A model generated the notes under the pieces. The model worked only from the letters and a program-made list of their open reading frames with translations. It did not search any database and had not been told where the DNA came from. Shown piece after piece: positions 36,013 through 44,881 of a stretch of DNA of 64,000 nucleotides (the stretch's first letter is position 1; each line of letters starts with the position of its first letter). The position numbers and the translations under genes are program-made. Origin of the DNA: Vibrio rarus (lineage in GTDB: Bacteria > Pseudomonadota > Gammaproteobacteria > Enterobacterales > Vibrionaceae); the NCBI RefSeq assembly GCF_024347075.1, contig NZ_AP024900.1:434001-498000 (forward strand). Reading direction: 5' to 3'.

Positions 36013-36957
36013 ATGGAAATTCTATTAGCTAACCCCCGTGGTTTTTGTGCCGGTGTTGACCGTGCTATCAGCATCGTCGAACGAGCGCTTGAAATGTATC
36101 AACCACCTATTTATGTGCGACATGAAGTAGTACATAACCGCTTTGTAGTAGAGGGGTTAAAAGCTCGCGGAGCTATCTTTGTCGAAGAACTCAGTGAAGT
36201 TCCAGATAACAACATTGTGATTTTTTCTGCACACGGTGTGTCACAAGCGGTAAGAAAAGAAGCGAAACTGCGTGAATTAACCGTGTTTGATGCAACGTGT
36301 CCTCTGGTGACCAAAGTGCATATGGAAGTGGCTCGTGCCAGTCGTAAACATAATGAAGTGGTATTAATCGGTCATGCCGGTCACCCAGAAGTGGAAGGCA
36401 CTATGGGTCAGTACGCTAGTGAGCAAGGTGGTATGTACCTAGTGGAGAAAGCAGAGGATGTGGACTCCCTACAGGTGACCAATCCTTCTAACTTGCACTA
36501 TGTAAGCCAAACCACGCTATCGGTAGACGAAGCATCTGATGTGATTGAACGGTTGCGTCAGGTGTTTCCTGACATTCAGGGACCGAGAAAAGATGATATT
36601 TGCTACGCCACACAAAATCGCCAAGATGCGGTGCGAACCATGGCCAATGAAGTGGACGTTATGATAGTGGTTGGTTCTAAAAACTCATCTAACTCCACAC
36701 GACTAAAAGAGCTGGCTGAAAAGCTAGGGACTCCTGCTTATTTAACCGATTGCCCTGAAGACCTCAATGCACAATGGTTTAAGGGGAAAAGTAAGATAGG
36801 TATGACTGCGGGCGCTTCTGCCCCTGAAGAGCTAGTGAATGCAATTTTACAGCGAGTTAAAATATTATCGGGCTGTCAGGACGTGATCGAAGCGACAGGT
36901 AGAGAAGAGAATATGTTTTTTGAAGTTCCTAGAGAGCTGCAAATTAAAAATATTTAG
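36013..36957 (+). CDS. ispH: 4-hydroxy-3-methylbut-2-enyl diphosphate reductase IspH (LytB)
   Basis: The last enzyme of the MEP isoprenoid pathway, an iron-sulfur protein that makes IPP and DMAPP. The 314-residue protein has the three cluster cysteines in [23 protein letters not shown] and [11 protein letters not shown], the substrate-binding His in [11 protein letters not shown] and [13 protein letters not shown], the catalytic Glu region nearby, and [12 protein letters not shown]. Its ATG lies about 210 bp after fkpB, so it may have its own promoter. Confidence 0.97.
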   Translation: MEILLANPRGFCAGVDRAISIVERALEMYQPPIYVRHEVVHNRFVVEGLKARGAIFVEELSEVPDNNIVIFSAHGVSQAVRKEAKLRELTVFDATCPLVTKVHMEVARASRKHNEVVLIGHAGHPEVEGTMGQYASEQGGMYLVEKAEDVDSLQVTNPSNLHYVSQTTLSVDEASDVIERLRQVFPDIQGPRKDDICYATQNRQDAVRTMANEVDVMIVVGSKNSSNSTRLKELAEKLGTPAYLTDCPEDLNAQWFKGKSKIGMTAGASAPEELVNAILQRVKILSGCQDVIEATGREENMFFEVPRELQIKNI

Positions 36958-36979
36958 CGCTATTATTTGTGATTGGTAT

Positions 36980-37010
36980 AAAAATGGGCTTCCACTGGAA
37001 GCCCATTTTT
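36980..37010. terminator. Bidirectional terminator between ispH and cstA
   Basis: AAAAATGGGCTTCC / GGAAGCCCATTTTT forms a stem with A and T tracts on both sides, serving the two convergent genes. Confidence 0.93.
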
Positions 37011-37038
37011 TTATGTCTCATTGTTGATGAGTTTTCTT

Positions 37039-38490
37039 TTAATCGAGAAGGTCTTTTTCACCTTTCCCTTTTGAAATCTTAATCACGAGAGCAGTAACAG
37101 CTAAGCTCACAATCACACCAATAATAGTAGATGGCTGCATAGAGAGACCAAACCCAAGAGTGGCGTTGTTTAAGATGAAAGTCACACATACTGCCGTCAT
37201 GAACATAGCAGGAATAGTCGTGATCCAATGGAATTTATTGTAACGCAACAAGTAAGCAGAAGCGGTCCAAAGCATCATTACAGCTGTAGTTTGGTTAGCA
37301 AAACCGAAGTAACGCCAAATAACACCAAAGTCAACTTGAGTTAAGATACCACCGATAATAAATAGAGGCACAGCCATCAATAGGCGGTTGCGCATTGAGC
37401 GTTGTTCAAGGTTAAAGTACTCAGCAAGAATCAAACGGCTTGAACGGAACGCTGTGTCACCAGAGGTGATTGGAAGAATAACTACCCCTAGGAAAGCGAT
37501 AATACCACCGAAGACACCAAGTAAGCCAAACGATGAGTCATAAACCACTTTACCAGGACCGCCACTTGCCACAACATCAGCCAATGAATCAACAGAACCA
37601 AAGTATGATAGTGCTAGCGCACACCAGATAAGAGCAATGATACCTTCGCCTATCATGGCACCAAAGAAGACAAAGCGTCCATTTTTCTCATTTTCAATAC
37701 AACGCGCCATCAATGGTGATTGAGTTGCGTGGAAGCCAGAGATAGCACCACAAGCGATAGTGATGAATAGCGCAGGCCATAGAGGAAGATCATGAGGGTT
37801 CATATTAGTGAGCATATCGCTTACTTGGAAATTACCCATTACGGTGTAATCACTAGAAAGAGCGACAGCAGTAATTAAGCCAACGGACATGAAAATTAAT
37901 AGTGCGCCAAACAGTGGGTAGAAACGGCCAATAATTTTATCTACAGGCACTATAGTTGCAATAATGTAGTAAATGAAGATAACAGAGACCATGGCTCCCA
38001 TAGAGACTGTCATATCTGTTTGGTTATTAACTAAGTTAGTAATCATGCCTGCTGGGGCTGAAACAAATACCACACCAACAAGAAGCAGCAAAACAATGGC
38101 AAAAATGTTCATAAAGTGTTTTGCGCCATTGCCGAGGTAACGTCCGGTCAACGTTGGCACTGATGCACCGTCATTGCGCACAGAAAGCATACCTGAGAAG
38201 TAGTCATGTACGGCACCGGCAAAAATACAGCCAAGAACAATCCATAACATAGCCGCAGGGCCGTATAGAGCACCCATAATAGGACCAAAAATTGGACCCA
38301 CACCGGCAATGTTGAGTAATTGAACTAAGTAAACTTTTTTGGTTTTCATTGGTACATAGTCAACACCGTCTGGTCTAGTTATTGCCGGTGTTTGACGTTT
38401 TTCGTTAACGCCAAAAATTTTTTCTACTATGGAGCCATAAATAAAGTAACCAGCAATCAGTGCTGCTACACAGGTCAGAAACCACATCAT
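37039..38490 (-). CDS. cstA: CstA-family transporter (pyruvate/peptide-type carbon starvation carrier)
   Basis: The 483-residue inner-membrane protein belongs to the CstA family, whose E. coli members BtsT and CstA import pyruvate with H+. It is the short form of the family (E. coli proteins are about 700 residues). Visible signatures: ITRPDGVDYVPMKTKKVYLVQLLNIAGVGPIFGPIMGALYGP, GAVHDYFSGMLSVRNDGASVP, ISGFHATQSPLMARCIENE and LPITSGDTAFRSSRL. About 14 hydrophobic segments are present. BtsR-type repeats lie 92-119 bp upstream and the matching BtsS/BtsR system is encoded at 44156-46559, so control by extracellular pyruvate is likely. Substrate is inferred from family and regulator. Confidence 0.92.
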   Translation of the reverse strand: MMWFLTCVAALIAGYFIYGSIVEKIFGVNEKRQTPAITRPDGVDYVPMKTKKVYLVQLLNIAGVGPIFGPIMGALYGPAAMLWIVLGCIFAGAVHDYFSGMLSVRNDGASVPTLTGRYLGNGAKHFMNIFAIVLLLLVGVVFVSAPAGMITNLVNNQTDMTVSMGAMVSVIFIYYIIATIVPVDKIIGRFYPLFGALLIFMSVGLITAVALSSDYTVMGNFQVSDMLTNMNPHDLPLWPALFITIACGAISGFHATQSPLMARCIENEKNGRFVFFGAMIGEGIIALIWCALALSYFGSVDSLADVVASGGPGKVVYDSSFGLLGVFGGIIAFLGVVILPITSGDTAFRSSRLILAEYFNLEQRSMRNRLLMAVPLFIIGGILTQVDFGVIWRYFGFANQTTAVMMLWTASAYLLRYNKFHWITTIPAMFMTAVCVTFILNNATLGFGLSMQPSTIIGVIVSLAVTALVIKISKGKGEKDLLD

Positions 38491-38581
38491 AATTGTATTC
38501 TCTTTCTCTTCGATTTTATTTCAGGGAAATGTCTGACTAAATAGTATAAAAACGGACAATCAGCGACACTCGCTTCTTAGG

Positions 38582-38609
38582 TCAGCGGTCAAATAGAGAG
38601 TTAAGCGGT
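38582..38609 (-). promoter_or_regulatory. Putative BtsR (LytTR-type) direct repeats upstream of cstA
   Basis: On the gene strand ACCGCTTA (38602-38609) and ACCGCTGA (38582-38589) are direct repeats with a 12-bp spacer. The reported E. coli BtsR (YehT) site, as I recall it, is ACC[G/A]CT[C/T]A twice with a 13-bp spacer; the first copy matches fully and the second at seven of eight positions. The surrounding 12-mers (CTATTTAACCGC, CTATTTGACCGC) extend the repeat. Confidence 0.65.
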
Positions 38610-38707
38610 TAAATAGTTATGTGAGTGGTAATGGTAACGACACACTTTTAGGTAATGTGCTTTTGCTGTGCTAATCTCAAAAAAATGTATCTAATTAGTG
38701 AGTCTCA

Positions 38708-39052
38708 ATGAAAGGATTTAAGGCACTTTTACTAACAGTGATTCCCCTGCTGTTTGCTTGCGCAAATAACGATGAAGCAATGGTAGCCAATGGCGACTGG
38801 AATGGCATTGGCTATGCCGATGCTATCAAAGGCAAGACGCAACGCTCTTATTCACGTTTAACCGAATTGGGTGCCGTCAATATGGCTGACTATGAACTAG
38901 GATATTCAAAAGGGTTAGCTGAATATTGTAATCCAGATTTCGCTTATCAAATTGGCTTATCAGGTCAGTATTATGAAGGGGTGTGCTCAGGAACCAAAGA
39001 AGGGCAGCGTTTTCGTATGGAATGGCAACGGGGCTGGAATGAACAAAACTAA
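38708..39052 (+). CDS. DUF2799 family lipoprotein
   Basis: The 114-residue protein has a lipoprotein signal peptide (MKGFKALLLTVIPLLFAC, lipobox LFAC with Cys18). After it comes the family-typical pattern NGDWNGIGYADAIKGKTQRS, a run of short helices with GYSKGLAEYCNP and GLSGQYYEGVC..GTKEGQRF. Such proteins are found in Vibrio and other enterics as envelope lipoproteins without known function. It is divergent from cstA and ends in a terminator. Confidence 0.85.
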   Translation: MKGFKALLLTVIPLLFACANNDEAMVANGDWNGIGYADAIKGKTQRSYSRLTELGAVNMADYELGYSKGLAEYCNPDFAYQIGLSGQYYEGVCSGTKEGQRFRMEWQRGWNEQN

Positions 39053-39066
39053 CCGTATTGTCTAAT

Positions 39067-39106
39067 AAAAAAGCCAGTCAGCGGATAAACTGACTGGCTT
39101 TTTTTA
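39067..39106. terminator. Rho-independent terminator after the DUF2799 gene
   Basis: AAGCCAGTCAG / CTGACTGGCTT with an 8-nt loop is flanked by A and T tracts, so it can work in both directions. Confidence 0.92.
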
Positions 39107-39197
39107 CTACATACTTTCGCCATTCATCGATATGGGCATACCCATAATCGCAGTAACTGGTCAGCCTAGCGGTTTTTAACACCTGATAACAGTGTTG

Positions 39198-39270
39198 AAA
39201 TTTTTGCTTGTAGAATAACTACTTATCAAAGATATTCGCTTGTTCTCAGGTGCTTCTCTACGCTGTTTTG
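39198..39270. repeat. Dispersed intergenic repeat, copy A
   Basis: The stretch containing ATTTTTGCTTGTAGAATAAC and, further on, CTTGTT, TCTC and CGCTGTTTT resembles 46730-46810 (ATTTTTGATTGTAGAATAAC, CTTGTT, TCGAGC, CGCTATTTC). Both copies lie in intergenic DNA, in the same orientation, which suggests a small non-coding repeat family. Confidence 0.55.
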
Positions 39271-39279
39271 TAATTGATA

Positions 39280-40821
39280 TTAGAAAGTATTAAAGCCGAA
39301 GTATTTCACTTGAATACTATTGCTGTTACCCCATGTTAGTGTCGGAGCGCCCAGTGCTGTTTTAGAGCTAGCATGACATTGTGCACTATCACCACATAAT
39401 GCATGTAGGTCTTGGTTATAACCCATGATGAACTGAATATAGTAAGGGATATTATTCGGTTTTAGCATTGTTTCGTTAACTGGATCATGTGCATAACCCC
39501 AAGTGTGACTGAACTCGTGCGCCACCAAAGGAACTTGCCCAAAGCCTGAGTGTAGTAGTGAGTCTTCTTCTACGGTCATCTCTACAGGGTTTGTAGAACC
39601 TTGAGCTGCCGCCATGCCGTAATCGAAGCCACTTTTACTACCAGATAAAATCACTTTTAATTTATGATTTTCAGTCGTTTTCTGTGAGTCTGCTTTTAAT
39701 TGCGCAAAGCTATCTGGCATAGGTGTATTGAATACACCAGGTTGACCTTGTGTTGATTTATCTAACATGGCCATGTTATTGCCATCGTCAAATTTCTTAG
39801 CAAATTCAGGGGTATTATATAGGAACATAACCTGACCAAAGACGCGCATAAAGCGGGCTTTAATTTCAGGTGTCCACGTATCTTGAATATATCCCGGAGT
39901 GTTATTGGTTGCTGGTGATACAAATTCAAAGTCTTTTGGATTTGTGCCATTAAAAATCAGGTCGCTTTTTGGTGTATTAAGCATCGTTTCCACTGTCGCT
40001 TTTAGCTTGGCGTCTTTATTCGCCTTAGCCGCTACAATGGTGGCATCCGCAGGGTCTAAATAGAAGGTGTTTTCTAGGCGAGAAACCAGATCACCTGCAT
40101 TATTAGCTGCATTGCTTGATGTATTACTCGCCGCTACTTTTGGCAGTGGTGGAATATTGGTTGGTACGTCCCCTTGAGGATCAGTATGATCGTAGTAGGC
40201 ATCTAGCGATTGACGGATAGTTTTTGTGATACCTGAATCTTCAGTTAGCTTGGTATCTAAATGCTCTTTTATAAAGCGAACTTGAGTGATTAAACGATCG
40301 TAGTCAAAAATATTTTTACCGTTTGCATCTGTGTCGTATGACCATTTGCTACTAAATGGGAAGTCTTTAATAAGCAGAGCAGACTCACCCTTCATGCTGG
40401 TGATTTCTAGGGCAAAGTCACTGATAGCGCCAAGAGCAAATTCATAGTTTTGCCAACCCATAGCATGTTGAATCGCGGAGAGATCCGCTTGTAGTTGGAA
40501 TGGGATTTGTTTTGGCACTGAACCTGGGAAAGCTTTGGCAATTTGCGAGTGCTGCGACGCTTCAGCGGTATCGAGTATATTTTTAGTCGCATCAGGATCT
40601 TTAGCATACACAGATGCTAGAGAGGCATCTAGACCGGCAATGAGCATTAACTGCTGCTTACGAGTTTGTTCTTGTTTATTAAGTGTTAAGCTGGCCAGTT
40701 CACCATCTTCTGGTGCTTTTACTTTGTTTACAGCGCTTTTATTTGAACTGTGACAACCACCAAGTGCGATAGCACTGGTAATTAAGGTGACCAAAGCCAA
40801 TTTAGATGTATTGAGCTGCAT
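39280..40821 (-). CDS. Putative metzincin-type zinc metalloprotease lipoprotein
   Basis: The 513-residue protein has a lipoprotein signal (MQLNTSKLALVTLITSAIALGGC, lipobox LGGC). A long helical N-terminal half with low-complexity Asn/Ala linkers is followed by VAHEFSHTWGYAHDP near residue 450. This is HExxHxxGxxHD, the metzincin zinc-binding signature. A Met in NETMLKPN about eight residues on might be the Met-turn, but it is unusually close. Two Cys near the C-terminus (LCGDSAQC) may form a disulfide. It should sit on the periplasmic face of the inner or outer membrane. The family is not one I can name. It stands alone between the DUF2799 lipoprotein and murQ. Confidence 0.75.
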   Translation of the reverse strand: MQLNTSKLALVTLITSAIALGGCHSSNKSAVNKVKAPEDGELASLTLNKQEQTRKQQLMLIAGLDASLASVYAKDPDATKNILDTAEASQHSQIAKAFPGSVPKQIPFQLQADLSAIQHAMGWQNYEFALGAISDFALEITSMKGESALLIKDFPFSSKWSYDTDANGKNIFDYDRLITQVRFIKEHLDTKLTEDSGITKTIRQSLDAYYDHTDPQGDVPTNIPPLPKVAASNTSSNAANNAGDLVSRLENTFYLDPADATIVAAKANKDAKLKATVETMLNTPKSDLIFNGTNPKDFEFVSPATNNTPGYIQDTWTPEIKARFMRVFGQVMFLYNTPEFAKKFDDGNNMAMLDKSTQGQPGVFNTPMPDSFAQLKADSQKTTENHKLKVILSGSKSGFDYGMAAAQGSTNPVEMTVEEDSLLHSGFGQVPLVAHEFSHTWGYAHDPVNETMLKPNNIPYYIQFIMGYNQDLHALCGDSAQCHASSKTALGAPTLTWGNSNSIQVKYFGFNTF

Positions 40822-41068
40822 AGAACCTCTTTAATAACCAAGTAAAGGCGTCAGCATTAGCGATTAAATTCTTATTTAATCGCTAAGCTAATCGCTATAA
40901 ATAATTGTTTGCAGCCTGATTGTATTTTTGTCAGTACGGTCATTCAATGAACAAAATTGAGAAGTTATTTATCTGCGCGAATTTACAGGGAGTTAATCTG
41001 CGCTGACATTAAACAAACAAACCAACAAGGATAAAGAGGTATTATTACCGATTGTCTGGAGAGCCTAT

Positions 41069-41971
41069 CTATTGGCGAATAAAGCCTTTTTGATCGTCTA
41101 ACAGAGCTTGAGCTTGTGCTTTATTTTTCCCTGTTAGCTGCATCATAATTGCGAGTTTTACTTTCATATCAGCCAGTTGTAATAGCTTTTCTGCTTGATT
41201 CTCATCACACTCAGTGGCCTGCATAATAATGCCAACGGCCCGTGCAATTAATTTTTTATTGCTAGGCTTAACATCCACCATCAGATTTTGATAAACCTTG
41301 CCCATTTTTATCATGCTCGCAGTTGAGAGCATGTTCAGAACCAATTTTTGTGCAGTCCCTGCTTTCAAACGAGTTGAACCGGTTAATACTTCTGGGCCTA
41401 CGATAGGCGATATGGCAATTTTAGCTTGTTGGGCGATCGCTGAGTCAGGGTTACATGAAATAGACACTGTACTTGCCTGAATGTGGTTAGCATATTCTAG
41501 CCCACCAATGACGTAGGGAGTACGACCACTCGCGGCGATACCAACAACGGTGTCTTTGTGAGTTAACTGAATCTGTTTTAGGTCACTTTCGGCTAAGGTT
41601 AGGCTATCTTCCGCTCCCTCTTGAGCCTGAAACATGGCTTCTTTGCCACCTGCAATCAAACCAATCACTTGCTCTTTATCTACGCTAAAAGTGGGAGGAC
41701 ATTCCGCCGCATCTAAGACACCTAATCGGCCACTTGTTCCTGCTCCAATATAAATCAAGCGCCCTCCTTGAGAGAAAGAGTGACAAATAGCATCGACCGC
41801 TTCAGCTATCTTAGGCAACTGTTGCTCAATAGCCATAGGAACCTCAGCATCGGCTTGATTCATTTTTTGTACAATCTGCAAAGTGTTTAGAGTATCAATA
41901 TCCATAGTAGTAGGATTGCGATTCTCAGACACTAATTTAGACAGAGAGTTAAGTAGTGTATTTTGTGACAT
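41069..41971 (-). CDS. murQ: N-acetylmuramic acid 6-phosphate etherase MurQ
   Basis: MurQ cleaves the lactyl ether of MurNAc-6P to GlcNAc-6P in peptidoglycan recycling. The 300-residue protein starts at ATG 41971 ([20 protein letters not shown]), six nucleotides after AAGG and overlapping the end of anmK by a few bases; the longer frame from 42022 has no family match. The SIS domain holds [27 protein letters not shown] with the catalytic Glu, EGAEDS, and [18 protein letters not shown]. The C-terminal UBA-like helices follow. It forms an operon with anmK. Confidence 0.96.
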   Translation of the reverse strand: MSQNTLLNSLSKLVSENRNPTTMDIDTLNTLQIVQKMNQADAEVPMAIEQQLPKIAEAVDAICHSFSQGGRLIYIGAGTSGRLGVLDAAECPPTFSVDKEQVIGLIAGGKEAMFQAQEGAEDSLTLAESDLKQIQLTHKDTVVGIAASGRTPYVIGGLEYANHIQASTVSISCNPDSAIAQQAKIAISPIVGPEVLTGSTRLKAGTAQKLVLNMLSTASMIKMGKVYQNLMVDVKPSNKKLIARAVGIIMQATECDENQAEKLLQLADMKVKLAIMMQLTGKNKAQAQALLDDQKGFIRQ

Positions 41972-41979
41972 GATAAACC

Positions 41980-43098
41980 TTATTCTGCGTTGTAGATGAT
42001 GCCAAGAGAAGTGGCTCGGCAAGCGCCGGTGACTTTAGGGAGATTACTTGGCAGATTATGAATACGTCGATAGGCGAGCCAAGCAAAAGCGAGAGCCTCC
42101 ATATAGTCGCCACTCACTCCGTGGGCATCTGTGGTATCAATATGCCATGTAGGGAGGTGCGCCTTTAGTGCTTGCATAAGGGCACTGTTGTTGGCTCCAC
42201 CACCACACACCAATAATTGGTCTTGGTGGTGGGTTTGATATAACTGACACTGCTGGGCAATAGAGCTTGCCGTAAACTCAAGCAAACTCGCCTGCACATC
42301 TTGCTCACTGAGCGGTGTGTCTATTTGCGATAATATATGCTCTAGCCAAGGGAGATTATAGTGCTCTCTACCGGTACTCTTTGGTGCGGGTTCAGCAAGG
42401 TAAGGATCTTGTTGTAATCCTTGTATCAGTTCACGGCTTACCGTGCCAGAACGAGCAAATTGCCCATCATGATCAAAGGGCTTATTAAGGCACTTTTCAA
42501 TCCAAGCATCCATCAGCATATTGCCCGGCCCGGTATCATAACCGAGCACTTCACCGTTTGCTTTTAATACGGAAATGTTGGCTATTCCGCCAATGTTGAG
42601 CACGATCTTACAGGCTTTTGATAGCGGAAACAGCGTTTGATGATAGGCTGGAACGAGGGGGGCACCTTGACCGCCTAGAGCCATGTCTTTGCGTCTAAAG
42701 TCTGCAATTGTGGTAATGCCCGTTTTTATCGCCACTAGGTTGGCATCACCAATTTGGCTGGTAAATGGTGTGTCACCCGTAGGTTGATGATAGACAGTTT
42801 GCCCGTGGCAACCTATCGCCGTAATGTCTTGTGCGGAGAGCTTTAGATGGTCAAGAAAGGCATTAACTGCTGCTGCGTAAAGCAGACCAAATTGATGATC
42901 GAGTTTGCCTAATGCCTTTAATGTTGTGGACTGACCTTGGCACACTTGTAATGTATTGTGCTTCAGTTCACTTGGTATAGGAAATTCAAACGTATTAAGA
43001 CAGTGAGTTTTGTCATGCTCAAAATGAGCTAAAACGAGGTCAACACCATCTAAACTGGTGCCCGACATAATGCCGATATAAAGGGCTTTTGTGTGCAT
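41980..43098 (-). CDS. anmK: Anhydro-N-acetylmuramic acid kinase AnmK
   Basis: AnmK hydrolyses and phosphorylates 1,6-anhydroMurNAc to MurNAc-6P, the substrate of MurQ downstream. The 372-residue protein begins [24 protein letters not shown] with the ATP-binding GTSLDG, and has [35 protein letters not shown] with the catalytic Asp, [24 protein letters not shown] and VCGGGANN. It is divergent from nagZ with a 94-bp shared promoter region, so the recycling genes form a compact unit. Confidence 0.96.
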   Translation of the reverse strand: MHTKALYIGIMSGTSLDGVDLVLAHFEHDKTHCLNTFEFPIPSELKHNTLQVCQGQSTTLKALGKLDHQFGLLYAAAVNAFLDHLKLSAQDITAIGCHGQTVYHQPTGDTPFTSQIGDANLVAIKTGITTIADFRRKDMALGGQGAPLVPAYHQTLFPLSKACKIVLNIGGIANISVLKANGEVLGYDTGPGNMLMDAWIEKCLNKPFDHDGQFARSGTVSRELIQGLQQDPYLAEPAPKSTGREHYNLPWLEHILSQIDTPLSEQDVQASLLEFTASSIAQQCQLYQTHHQDQLLVCGGGANNSALMQALKAHLPTWHIDTTDAHGVSGDYMEALAFAWLAYRRIHNLPSNLPKVTGACRATSLGIIYNAE

Positions 43099-43192
43099 AT
43101 TTTCGCTGTCATATCCGTTCTATCATTGTCAAAATACAATAAACTGAATACTCTGCTAATGCCACATAAGATATGCGATATAAGGATGAAAA

Positions 43193-44182
43193 ATGGGCCC
43201 GTTATGGTTAGATGTTGAAAGCTATGAAATTGATGCAGAAGAAAGAGAGATACTGCAACATCCCACTGTGGGAGGGGTCATTCTCTTTGCACGAAATTAT
43301 CATGATAATGAGCAGTTACAGGCGCTGACCGACTCTATTCGTCAAGCTGCGAAGCGACCTATTTTGATTGGAGTTGACCAAGAAGGTGGGCGAGTGCAAC
43401 GCTTTAAAGAGGGGTTTACTCGTATTCCTGCCGCGCAAACATTTGCCACTAAAGCCAATGGAGAACAATTGGCTAAACAAGCCGGGTGGCTAATGGCCAC
43501 AGAGATTATAGCTCATGGTATCGATTTAAGTTTTGCACCTGTATTGGACCAAGGCCATCAATGTTTAGCCATTGGCTCTCGTGCATTTGGTGAAGACAAG
43601 TCAACCATATTAACCCATAGCGCCGCATTTATGCGTGGCATGAAACAAGCGGGAATGGCCACAACGGGTAAGCATTTTCCTGGGCATGGTGGTGTGACAG
43701 CGGACTCTCATAAAGAGACGCCGTTTGATGAAAGAGACAACCTATTTGATCTGGATATGGCGATTTTCAAGGCTCAGATTCAGGCTGGGTTATTGGATGC
43801 CATGATGCCTGCGCACGTTGTGTATCCTGAGTATGATGATAAACCGGCCAGTGGTTCTGAGTATTGGCTTAAATCGGTATTACGTCAGCAGTTAGGCTTC
43901 CAAGGCCTGGTCTTTTCTGATGATCTGAATATGGAAGGTGCAGGGATCATGGGAGGCGCTGCACAAAGAGCTAAACAGAGTTTGGCTGCAGGTTGCGATA
44001 TGGTGCTTATGTGCAATAACCGCAAAGGGGCGGTTGAAATACTGGATGCACTGCCAATAACCACCGTGGCTAAAGCACAACAATTGGTGAAGAAAAACAC
44101 ATTAAACCTGCAAGATCTACGTTCAAGTCGAGAGTGGAAAACCGCGAGCGAAGCCTTAATTAAAGCCGAGCTTTTCCTTTAA
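43193..44182 (+). CDS. nagZ: Beta-N-acetylhexosaminidase NagZ
   Basis: A cytoplasmic GH3 enzyme that removes GlcNAc from GlcNAc-anhydroMurNAc peptides, supplying anhydroMurNAc to AnmK. The 329-residue protein has [42 protein letters not shown], the catalytic-loop [18 protein letters not shown] (Asp-His dyad), and [11 protein letters not shown] with the nucleophile Asp. Its 3' end overlaps the 3' end of btsR on the other strand by 27 bp. Confidence 0.96.
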   Translation: MGPLWLDVESYEIDAEEREILQHPTVGGVILFARNYHDNEQLQALTDSIRQAAKRPILIGVDQEGGRVQRFKEGFTRIPAAQTFATKANGEQLAKQAGWLMATEIIAHGIDLSFAPVLDQGHQCLAIGSRAFGEDKSTILTHSAAFMRGMKQAGMATTGKHFPGHGGVTADSHKETPFDERDNLFDLDMAIFKAQIQAGLLDAMMPAHVVYPEYDDKPASGSEYWLKSVLRQQLGFQGLVFSDDLNMEGAGIMGGAAQRAKQSLAAGCDMVLMCNNRKGAVEILDALPITTVAKAQQLVKKNTLNLQDLRSSREWKTASEALIKAELFL

Positions 44183-44881
44183 TATTTTAAGATAGCGCCG
44201 ACTCACTGGCGCTTGATGACCACTTTGAGTGATGATCTCGGCTAACCCTTGTTCCAGTAGTTTGATCTCTCTAATAGTTTTGGGGCTCACTAAGTATTGA
44301 CGATGACAACGCATTAGCTGGGTTTTTTCTTCCAATACTTTCAGCGTTAGTTGGCTGGTGGCGGTGTGTTCTTTTGTTTGGATATGCACGCCACTGATGT
44401 CGCTATACGCCACTTCAATATCATCAACTGGGATAAGCATTATTCGGTTGTGCCCACTGCACGGAACTTGCTCGATTCTACTTGGTGTAATGGCAGAAAA
44501 ATCCACTTTAGGATGTTTCTTTTCAAACAATTTTTTTAAGCGACACACGGTTTTATTTAATCGCTGAGGATCGATGGGCTTAAGTAGATAGTCAAAGGCG
44601 TTATCTTCAAATGCTTGCAATGCGTATTGATCATAGGCGGTAATGAACACCACAATAGGCATAGTGTCAGGATCGAGCATACTTAATAGTTCAATGCCGG
44701 TTACTTGGGGCATATGAATATCCAAAAACACCACATCAGGCTTTAAAGTATTAATTTTTTTGATGCCTTGAATCGCATTCCCAGCCTGATCAATCACGTC
44801 TACTTTTTGTGTTTGTTCTAGCAGTTCAATTAGCTCTTCTCGGGCAAATAATTCGTCGTCGATCACTAGGACTCTAAGCAT
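44156..44881 (-). CDS. btsR: LytTR-family response regulator BtsR
   Basis: The 241-residue protein has a receiver domain ([18 protein letters not shown], phospho-acceptor Asp in [10 protein letters not shown], conserved Lys in YLLKPID) and a LytTR DNA-binding domain (residues about 140-240: [61 protein letters not shown]). The start chosen is ATG 44881 ([10 protein letters not shown]); ATG 44893 is an alternative. It overlaps the end of btsS by 8 bp, showing translational coupling. E. coli BtsR activates btsT, a CstA-family gene; the cstA gene 5.6 kb away has matching repeats. Confidence 0.92.
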   Translation of the reverse strand: MLRVLVIDDELFAREELIELLEQTQKVDVIDQAGNAIQGIKKINTLKPDVVFLDIHMPQVTGIELLSMLDPDTMPIVVFITAYDQYALQAFEDNAFDYLLKPIDPQRLNKTVCRLKKLFEKKHPKVDFSAITPSRIEQVPCSGHNRIMLIPVDDIEVAYSDISGVHIQTKEHTATSQLTLKVLEEKTQLMRCHRQYLVSPKTIREIKLLEQGLAEIITQSGHQAPVSRRYLKILKEKLGFN

